Source: an uncultured Eubacteriales bacterium (lineage in GTDB: Bacteria; Bacillota; Clostridia; Oscillospirales; CAG-272). Taken from it: DNA of 36,684 bases. The notes under the pieces were generated by a model. It saw nothing but the letters and a program-made list of their open reading frames with translations. It was not told the DNA's origin and searched no databases. The position numbers and the translations under genes are program-made. Below, piece after piece: positions 31,870 through 36,684 of the stretch. The stretch is taken from the NCBI GenBank assembly GCA_949747515.1, contig CATKFO010000065.1:1-36684 (forward strand), read 5' to 3'. How positions within the stretch are numbered: the stretch's first letter is position 1; each line of letters begins with the position of its first letter.

Positions 31870-32862
31870 TTATTTCAAAACCGCTTTTATTTCTGCTAAT
31901 GACTTTTCTTTCACATATCTGTCCCGACACTTCCTTACAAAGAAATGGCCGTCGCTTATATTTGAAAATTGGAAGTATAAATCCTGAGAATATAAAGTCT
32001 CAAACAAACGATTTTTTTCGTATTTAGGCGAATAAATTTTATCGCTATATATATCTAACAAATAAGGGTATGTAGTAAACATACGCACATCAACTCGGTG
32101 ATCTAAACTCTTAAGCAGCAGTGGAAAAGTACCCGAACATCCTGACTCAATAACAATAATGCGCGTTTCCTTGATTCCATCAAGCAATTCAGTCAGACAA
32201 TTTTCCATTTCAGGATATTGCTTTAAGGCGACTCGTATGTCAGACAAAACTATACTGCAAAAATCTTCATAATTGCAACAATCTCCAAACTCCAACGCCT
32301 TGAAGATTGAAGCACGAATTTCATCATCTACATATTCTTTACCTGACAACATTGTTAATGTTTTTCTGCCTAACAACCACGGATATATATTTTTTCGATT
32401 TTTGCTTTGATAATAGATATATGGCAATAATGCGTCGCGAAGCAAGAAAATGTATGCTGTGTTTTCTTCATATCCTATCCATTCGCAGAAACGGATTAAC
32501 TCCGTCAAGAAAACATTATCACTAATATTCGCGCTTTTTTCAGCAATCTCGATAAGCTCTTTGATTGCTTCTACAAGTTCAAAATCTCTTTGTTCGTATT
32601 TTATATCAGCTTCTGCTATCGGTTTCCGGCAAATAGGAAACGGATCGGTATGATTGTCCTTCAAGTATTTTCTTAACTTTGAAATACCATGATACGATTC
32701 TTCGAGTTTTTCATTTAACTCTGTATACACCTCGTCAATCAAATCATCGAGCATTTTCAGTAGTTGTTGTGCTCGATATATTGTTTCGTTACTTACAGTA
32801 ACAGTCTCTAATCTTTGTAATTCTTTTATATAATAATCCAAACTAAAGGAAATGAAGCTCAT
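31870..32862 (-). CDS. uncharacterised 330-residue protein
   Basis: A 330-residue soluble protein with no recognised family. The N-terminal half is mostly helical and rich in charged residues (ETIYRAQQLLKMLDDLIDEV, ELNEKLEESYHGI). A middle part contains aromatic clusters (LLRDALLPYIYYQSKNRKNI). The C-terminal part, RIIVIESGCSGTFPLLLKSL then VRMFTTYPYLLDIYSDKIYS and RLFETLYSQDLYFQFS, looks like an alpha/beta domain with a Gly-Cys-Ser-Gly loop after a beta strand, reminiscent of a nucleotide- or phosphosugar-binding fold; that is inference. ATG 32862 has a GGGGTG site about 9 bases upstream. It converges on the HTH array across 480 bases and is AT-rich like it. Confidence 0.75.
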   Translation of the reverse strand: MSFISFSLDYYIKELQRLETVTVSNETIYRAQQLLKMLDDLIDEVYTELNEKLEESYHGISKLRKYLKDNHTDPFPICRKPIAEADIKYEQRDFELVEAIKELIEIAEKSANISDNVFLTELIRFCEWIGYEENTAYIFLLRDALLPYIYYQSKNRKNIYPWLLGRKTLTMLSGKEYVDDEIRASIFKALEFGDCCNYEDFCSIVLSDIRVALKQYPEMENCLTELLDGIKETRIIVIESGCSGTFPLLLKSLDHRVDVRMFTTYPYLLDIYSDKIYSPKYEKNRLFETLYSQDLYFQFSNISDGHFFVRKCRDRYVKEKSLAEIKAVLK

Positions 32863-32980
32863 CAATATTTCACCCCGCAAAGCTCCGGTTTATAGATTCG
32901 ATTATAACAATATATTTAAATTTTGTTCAATATACTACTTACAAGTCATCAAACCGCTTAAATACTTGGAATTATAAAGA

Positions 32981-33030
32981 AAAACACCATCCAGTACAAA
33001 CCGTAGAGGTTCATATGTCAATGGTGTTTT
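32981..33030 (-). terminator. terminator of tRNA-Leu(CAG)
   Basis: AAAACACCAT (32981-32990) and ATGGTGTTTT (33021-33030) pair perfectly around a 30-base loop. On the reverse strand TTTTTCTTTA follows. Confidence 0.7.
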
Positions 33031-33037
33031 CGTGTAA

Positions 33038-33121
33038 TGCGGGTAAGAGGACTTGAACCTCCACCGGATTGCTCCGACTAGAACCTGAATCTAGCGCGTC
33101 TGCCAATTCCGCCATACCCGC
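33038..33121 (-). tRNA. tRNA-Leu (anticodon CAG)
   Basis: Reverse-strand acceptor arm GCGGGTA pairs with TACCCGC, discriminator A at 33038, no encoded CCA. The D arm is of class II type (GGCGGAATTGGCAGACGC). The anticodon stem CTAGA/TCTAG carries loop TTCAGGT with CAG; a long variable arm (TCGGAGCAATCCGG) and T arm GAGGTTCAAGTCCTC follow. It has its own promoter and terminator. Confidence 0.96.
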
Positions 33122-33138
33122 GTATTTAATTCTTTGTT

Positions 33139-33167
33139 ATTATATCACATCGCGAGTGCGTTGTCAA
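33139..33167 (-). promoter_or_regulatory. consensus promoter of tRNA-Leu(CAG)
   Basis: Reverse-strand TTGACA (33162-33167), 17 bases, TATAAT (33139-33144) with extended TG. Confidence 0.9.
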
Positions 33168-33251
33168 TATCAAATTTTGATATACTTTTGTTTTTCAAAG
33201 CGGTTTGACAAGGTCGAAATCAATACTAATGCGCAGCTATAAAAATGAAAA

Positions 33252-33300
33252 GAAAAATCAAGTTTTCATAGTGAGATCCCAATATGAAAACCTGATTTTC
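33252..33300. terminator. bidirectional terminator after DUF421 gene
   Basis: GAAAAATCAAGTTTTCATA pairs with TATGAAAACCTGATTTTC with one mismatch around a 12-base loop; T-rich tails occur on both strands. Confidence 0.7.
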
Positions 33301-33382
33301 TATTATCATAAAAATATTCAGAAATGATATCTATCGCTGAAAAATGTCGCGAAGCGTCTTTTTGTTTTTCCGCGGATTGTCT

Positions 33383-34057
33383 TTATTCAACTGTAAATAA
33401 AGAGAGCTGATTATTATTATCACACAGTCCCAAAAAAATTTCCTTTACATTGTTGTAACCCTGCGCTTTCACCTGCGTGTTAAGCCAGTTGGAATCGAGT
33501 CCAATTCGTTTCAGGTTTTCTTTTATAATACGTCCGTCCATTATGACTTCGTAGTTAATAGAGTCGGGCGAGGGACTTAAATTCAAATCTGTAGGGGTAA
33601 CTGGACGATTAGCGCTGACCGGCAATACAGTTAATTTTCCGTTACATTCAAAAATTGCTGTTTGAACGTTGTTCAGATCAAAATATCCCTGCTCTCTGCA
33701 CATCATCAAAAACTCATCGAGATCCAGCTTTACCTTTTTCATATTTTTTCTGTACAGTTTTCCGTTATTCATAAGTATAGTGGGAGAACCGTTAATATAT
33801 TTTCGAGCTTTGGGAAGTTTATTCGTAATCAGATTAAGTCCGATGGAAGCCGCGCCGTATATGATCATAGCGATCAAAGGCTTCCACGGAGCTTCAAGCT
33901 CGGTTGCGAGCTCAGCGGCAATTGAGCCGATCGTTATGCCGGTAATATAATCAAAAAAATCGAGTTGCGCTACTTGCCTGTGTCCCATAATTTTTGCAAT
34001 AATAAATAGCGCCGCCGCAGATGCAAATGTCGTCAGAATTACTTTGATAATCTCCAT
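33383..34057 (-). CDS. DUF421 (YetF/YdfS-like) membrane protein
   Basis: A 224-residue protein of the DUF421 family, known from Bacillus spore and vegetative membrane proteins of unclear function. Three membrane helices occupy residues of about 1-85 (IIKVILTTFASAAALFIIA, DYITGITIGSIAAELATE, PLIAMIIYGAASIGLNL). The motif KIMGHRQVAQLDFFDYITG and the cytoplasmic domain (GSPTILMNNGKLYRKNMKK, then LPVSANRPVTPTDL) are characteristic. ATG 34057 has GGAGG 6 bases upstream; the longer frame from 34150 reads through that site. It is transcribed alone towards the terminator at 33252-33300. Confidence 0.9.
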   Translation of the reverse strand: MEIIKVILTTFASAAALFIIAKIMGHRQVAQLDFFDYITGITIGSIAAELATELEAPWKPLIAMIIYGAASIGLNLITNKLPKARKYINGSPTILMNNGKLYRKNMKKVKLDLDEFLMMCREQGYFDLNNVQTAIFECNGKLTVLPVSANRPVTPTDLNLSPSPDSINYEVIMDGRIIKENLKRIGLDSNWLNTQVKAQGYNNVKEIFLGLCDNNNQLSLFTVE

Positions 34058-34386
34058 ACTATACCTCCAGTTATATGTTAGCGTTTCCAAAAAAGCAGGA
34101 TATATAACTGAAGAATGAAAAATTACAAGAAATAAAAAACGGAAAAACAACTTTGCGCGGCTATGTTTATAATGGAGCGAACTAAATCTATTTAAATTAT
34201 TCAGTAAAGATAATCAGGCGGCGACTACGCTTTTTTGATTCTTTAAAAATTCATAATATCAAGGAATGCGGAGGGATAGTAAATTCTAAATACAGGTTAT
34301 CCACGAGGCATAGCGAAGCATCCCCGCTAACAAATGAATCAGCTCTAAAAGGTAAATGCATAAAATAATTATACCTGTTTTGTACA

Positions 34387-34415
34387 TTTACTCGTCCTAT
34401 GATCCATGATATAAT
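34387..34415 (+). promoter_or_regulatory. sigma-A promoter of CD3324-like gene
   Basis: TTTACT (34387-34392), 17 bases, TATAAT (34410-34415) with extended TG; GGAGGG and the GTG start follow within 25 bases. Confidence 0.6.
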
Positions 34416-34437
34416 ACATTCACAGGAGGGTAAAACG

Positions 34438-35490
34438 GTGAAATACGAGAATGCAAAGAATATCCTGCCAAGCTGCGTCTTGAAGCAGGTGCAAGAATAT
34501 ATTCAAGGAACGCTGATTTATATCCCGTCTGACGGAAGCCGTAAAGCCTGGGGAGAGGCGTCCGGATACAAACGCGTGCTGAACCAGCGTAACAGAGATA
34601 TCAGAAACAAATTTGTCGAAGGCGCCTCGGCGAATGAGCTTGCAGAGCAGTTTTATCTCGCTCCTGAAACAATTAAAAAAATTGTATATACGAAGAAGGA
34701 GAGCGATTTGATTATGAAGAGTTTGCCTAAGGTAATGCCGGCTTATACCATTGAAAGATCAGAGCGGCCCATATCCGAGGTAAAATGCGAGAGTCTGCGC
34801 GGATGGGAAATCGTTCCAAGGATCAATGAAAAGGCTTCGTTCGCCAGATATGTGTATCCGCAGAAAATGATACGCGATATCGTCGAGCTTGAGGCAATCG
34901 GAAGAGCCGAGATACACGGCGTCGAATGCGTGCGCATTAAAGCGCGTCAGTACAGTACCGAATATCAACCGGACCAATACGATAAAATCAATTATTTTGC
35001 AGCGCAGATCACCGACGCTCATACTCGGATTATCGCCGAATGGCATGAGGACGACGGCGTATTCAGGCAAAGTACATTTATGGACGGCGACAGTTTTTTC
35101 GATGTCTTCGGTTGCGGCGAAGACAATATTGGAAAGGAAATTTATTTACGTCCCAAGAACGCCATTACAAAAAAAGGTAATGAGATAACCATTTTTAACG
35201 TCGAGCCGTTTTATGATGTGGTCGGGAGCTATACGGTAACCATAAACGGCAGATCATACGACACCGTTCTGATTGTTGATGTTGAATCATATGAGGACGG
35301 GATAGTTACTGAGGAATATATCGACAGGACGGGAAAATCAGTCCTTTTCCGCAGATATAACCGCAACGATTGGCATTTTGAACAATATAAAAAGCTTTGG
35401 GAAGAGCTTTTGCCGGAATCGGATCGCATTATCGTCAACGGTCAGACCTTTGTTCACTGGGTTGATTCGATCACAACGTATATTGTGTAA
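34438..35490 (+). CDS. CD3324-like HTH protein with large unknown C-terminal domain
   Basis: A 350-residue protein starting at GTG 34438, with GGAGGG 7 bases upstream. Residues 1-90 match the small CD3324-type HTH family: NILPSCVLKQVQEYIQGTLI, YIPSDGSRKAWGEASGYKRV and the helix-turn-helix SANELAEQFYLAPETIKKIV. These proteins are usually only about 90 residues long. The remaining 260 residues are soluble and beta-rich (YDVVGSYTVTINGRSYDTVL, SYEDGIVTEEYIDRTGKSVL) and end in an exposed aromatic motif; I recognise no family. The arrangement suggests a DNA-binding sensor, the second half binding a ligand. It is transcribed from its own promoter and followed by a perfect inverted repeat. Confidence 0.75.
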   Translation: MKYENAKNILPSCVLKQVQEYIQGTLIYIPSDGSRKAWGEASGYKRVLNQRNRDIRNKFVEGASANELAEQFYLAPETIKKIVYTKKESDLIMKSLPKVMPAYTIERSERPISEVKCESLRGWEIVPRINEKASFARYVYPQKMIRDIVELEAIGRAEIHGVECVRIKARQYSTEYQPDQYDKINYFAAQITDAHTRIIAEWHEDDGVFRQSTFMDGDSFFDVFGCGEDNIGKEIYLRPKNAITKKGNEITIFNVEPFYDVVGSYTVTINGRSYDTVLIVDVESYEDGIVTEEYIDRTGKSVLFRRYNRNDWHFEQYKKLWEELLPESDRIIVNGQTFVHWVDSITTYIV

Positions 35491-35501
35491 AGTTTAGCAT
35501 T

Positions 35502-35531
35502 GGGAGCCTGTCTCATAAGCGACAGGCTCCC
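35502..35531 (+). terminator. perfect inverted repeat after CD3324-like gene
   Basis: GGGAGCCTGTC (35502-35512) and GACAGGCTCCC (35521-35531) form an 11-bp stem with an 8-base loop. AAAATATG rather than a T-run follows, so an assisted terminator or a processed 3' end is possible. Confidence 0.55.
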
Positions 35532-35642
35532 AAAATATGCGTCTGAAAATTTAAAATCAGCGATAAAGTATATTTTTGTACAAGATAAGATAAGCGATTT
35601 GCACAGGTATAAACGGATATATTACAATAACCGTACTGTTAA

Positions 35643-35676
35643 TGTCCATCATTAAAAAGGTTTGCGCCAATGCATT
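35643..35676. repeat. short dispersed repeat, copy 2
   Basis: Matches the segment at 31689-31722 as described there. The stretch 35532-35754 otherwise holds only a reverse-strand frame fragment (INALAQTFLMMDINSTVIVI) without a start signal. Confidence 0.45.
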
Positions 35677-35754
35677 TATGTCTTTACTTTTATGTATGCG
35701 TCTCTTTTGAAAAATCAAGTCCAAACTGCCGGCGATTTTAGTTAAGTTTATAAC

Positions 35755-35790
35755 AAAAAAAAACGGTAAGTCATATACACGCCTTACCGT
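35755..35790 (-). terminator. terminator of tRNA-Leu(GAG)
   Basis: ACGGTAAG (35763-35770) and CTTACCGT (35783-35790) pair perfectly; on the reverse strand TTTTTTTTT follows. Confidence 0.85.
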
Positions 35791-35799
35791 TTTTATAGA

Positions 35800-35881
35800 T
35801 GCGAGAAACGGGACTTGAACCCGTACGGTGTGAACCACACGCCCCTCAAACGTGCGCGTCTGCCAGTTCCGCCACTCTCGC
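35800..35881 (-). tRNA. tRNA-Leu (anticodon GAG)
   Basis: Reverse-strand acceptor arm GCGAGAG pairs with TTCTCGC (with one G-T), discriminator A at 35800, no encoded CCA. The D arm (TGGCGGAACTGGCAGACGC) is class II. The anticodon stem CACGT/GCGTG (one wobble) carries loop TTGAGGG with GAG; long variable arm and T arm CGGGTTCAAGTCCCG follow. Promoter and terminator are its own. Confidence 0.95.
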
Positions 35882-35894
35882 GTCGACATTTAGT

Positions 35895-35923
35895 ATTATA
35901 CAACAAAAGCTTCTTTGTGTCAA
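35895..35923 (-). promoter_or_regulatory. perfect consensus promoter of tRNA-Leu(GAG)
   Basis: Reverse-strand TTGACA (35918-35923), exactly 17 bases, TATAAT (35895-35900). Confidence 0.92.
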
Positions 35924-36010
35924 TACCTTTTTGAAAATTTGCAGGAATAATTTTGCACTGTAATTTAAACAACAATTTGGTTTAACGGCTTTGTTTAAAT
36001 TTATAGTGAG

Positions 36011-36049
36011 AAAGGTAGACGCACGACCGTTTTCCTTGCGGCTACCTTT
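36011..36049. terminator. terminator-like hairpin after lipoprotein gene
   Basis: AAAGGTAG-CGC and GCG-CTACCTTT pair with one mismatch around a 16-base loop. T-rich sequence follows on the plus strand only; on the minus strand, where the gene lies, the tail is weak. Confidence 0.5.
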
Positions 36050-36125
36050 ATTTATTTTGACATTCACTCAGCTGGAGGCCATGACTTACACTCCATGTAA
36101 AATATGCCGGTTCTTATAATATGTA

Positions 36126-36341
36126 CTAGTCTTTGATGACTCCGTCCGTGGCGACTTCCGTATCAGGAATATCTCCGCTTTCTTTTTCCGATGTTTCAGG
36201 TTTACCCGTGTCGGCTCCGGTATCGGCTCCCGTATCTATTCCTGTATCCGCGGTCGTTTCGCTGCTGGATTGTCCTCCTGCGCAGGAAAAGAGCGAAAAT
36301 AGCAATATAATTGACAGAAACAATGCGGTAATTTTTTTCAT
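36126..36341 (-). CDS. small secreted lipoprotein
   Basis: A 71-residue lipoprotein. A lysine-containing N-terminus and hydrophobic core (KKITALFLSIILLFSLFSC) lead to a lipobox with Cys20 as the lipid-attachment site. The mature part is short, acidic and repetitive (TGIDTGADTGADTGKPETSE), a low-complexity linker rich in Asp, Thr and Gly, and there is no folded domain. It may be a spacer-only protein or the start of a truncated larger lipoprotein. AGGAG lies 9 bases before the ATG and a perfect consensus promoter is at 36392-36420. Confidence 0.82.
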   Translation of the reverse strand: MKKITALFLSIILLFSLFSCAGGQSSSETTADTGIDTGADTGADTGKPETSEKESGDIPDTEVATDGVIKD

Positions 36342-36391
36342 GTTTTTATACTCCTGTTATAAAAATTCAAGTTTCAGGTGATGTTTCATAT

Positions 36392-36420
36392 ATTATACAA
36401 TTTATAAGTTAGCCTGTCAA
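36392..36420 (-). promoter_or_regulatory. perfect consensus promoter of lipoprotein gene
   Basis: Reverse-strand TTGACA (36415-36420), exactly 17 bases, TATAAT (36392-36397). Confidence 0.9.
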
Positions 36421-36537
36421 GTACATTGTGTTCTTTATTGTATTTATTGTCATATCTATGTGCGTTTTTCTTTCAAAATTAAAATATCATTGGCCATAGA
36501 TCTAACAAGGCGACAAAAATACAGGCAAGAATGCATA

Positions 36538-36574
36538 AAAAACTGAGCGCTCTTAAAAACGCCCAGTTTTTTTG
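36538..36574. terminator. bidirectional terminator of SLH gene
   Basis: AAAACTGAGCG and CGCCCAGTTTT pair with one mismatch around a 10-base loop; T-runs follow on both strands, matching termination of the minus-strand gene entering from the right edge. Confidence 0.8.
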
Positions 36575-36586
36575 CTGTAAGAAAAG

Positions 36587-36684
36587 TTATTTATTTGAGT
36601 CAAATCTGTTGAGGAAAGTAACGATCTGAGCTCTGGTGCACTCGTTTTGAGGAGAGAACTCGTTTGCGGACGTTCCGTTCGTTA
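36587..36684 (-). CDS. S-layer homology (SLH) domain protein, C-terminal end only
   Basis: The reverse-strand frame entering from the right edge ends at TAA 36587-36589 and reads NGTSANEFSPQNECTRAQIV then TFLNRFDSNK. The TRAQIVTFL-x-R motif with the preceding G-T-x-x-x-x-F-x-P is the hallmark of SLH domains, which anchor proteins to pyruvylated cell-wall polymers. Only the last third of one SLH repeat is inside the window, so the domain content of the whole protein is unknown. A strong terminator follows. Confidence 0.85.
   Translation of the reverse strand, partial: TNGTSANEFSPQNECTRAQIVTFLNRFDSNK

Noticed and set aside
34290..34300. TTATCCACG, resembling a DnaA box, with A/T-rich DNA nearby
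   Set aside because: A single imperfect box without clustering and without dnaA or dnaN nearby does not support a replication origin.
35793..36067. Minus-strand frames over tRNA-Leu(GAG) (ending VAELADAHV)
   Set aside because: These are translations of the tRNA gene and its promoter.

Overview
The window looks like a chromosomal segment of an anaerobic Clostridia-type Bacillota (Firmicutes). The support is indirect: strong AGGAGG-type ribosome binding sites, sigma-A promoters of the TTGACA-17-TATAAT type, an S-layer-homology protein end, a FeoB-associated Cys-rich peptide, a CD3324-like HTH protein and a DUF134/NifX protein. No rRNA or other taxonomic marker is present, so species and family remain open.

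Layout. (1) 1-8.2 kb: a conserved hypothetical protein cut by the left edge, a DtxR/MntR-type regulator, a MATE exporter, a two-gene PHP/SGNH hydrolase operon, and a divergent, overlapping three-gene operon (ATP-grasp ligase, PHP phosphoesterase, NodB-type deacetylase). (2) 8.2-9.4 kb: the remains of a ferrous iron transporter, with only the FeoB C-terminus surviving (frameshifted), followed by an intact FeoB-associated Cys-rich membrane peptide. (3) 9.4-15.5 kb, minus strand: a complete polyamine operon in the order speA-speE-speB-carboxyspermidine dehydrogenase-nspC. It starts at a perfect consensus promoter and carries a structured leader of about 380 nt that ends in an intrinsic terminator just before the speA ribosome binding site. 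(4) 15.5-19 kb: a frameshifted GNAT acetyltransferase, a DUF134-NifX fusion, decayed ferredoxin and membrane Fe-S genes, and an AraC-family regulator. (5) 19-25.8 kb: tex, an RsuA/RluB-type pseudouridine synthase, an AT-rich nucleotidyltransferase, a 40-residue membrane peptide with its own strong promoter, and a large beta-helix protein. (6) 25.8-31.4 kb, AT-rich accessory region: an IS3-type remnant, an AbrB-like regulator, a broken XRE gene, two promoter-led candidate RNAs, and nine consecutive small XRE-type HTH genes. (7) 31.4-36.7 kb: a large unknown protein, two tRNA-Leu genes with their own promoters and terminators, a DUF421 protein, an HTH protein with a large unknown C-terminal part, a small lipoprotein, and the end of an SLH protein.

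The standout is the HTH array at 28.5-31.4 kb. After one divergent first gene, eight small regulators alternate strictly between two tail types (A-B-A-B-A-B-A-B). Members of an A-B pair overlap or nearly touch, as expected if an A-B cassette was duplicated several times and diverged. I know of no described system with this layout. It is preceded by two unexplained RNA-like transcription units and a palindrome placed over the predicted -35 box. The polyamine operon leader is the second strongest candidate for undescribed biology. All family assignments were made by reading the sequence, without database searches.
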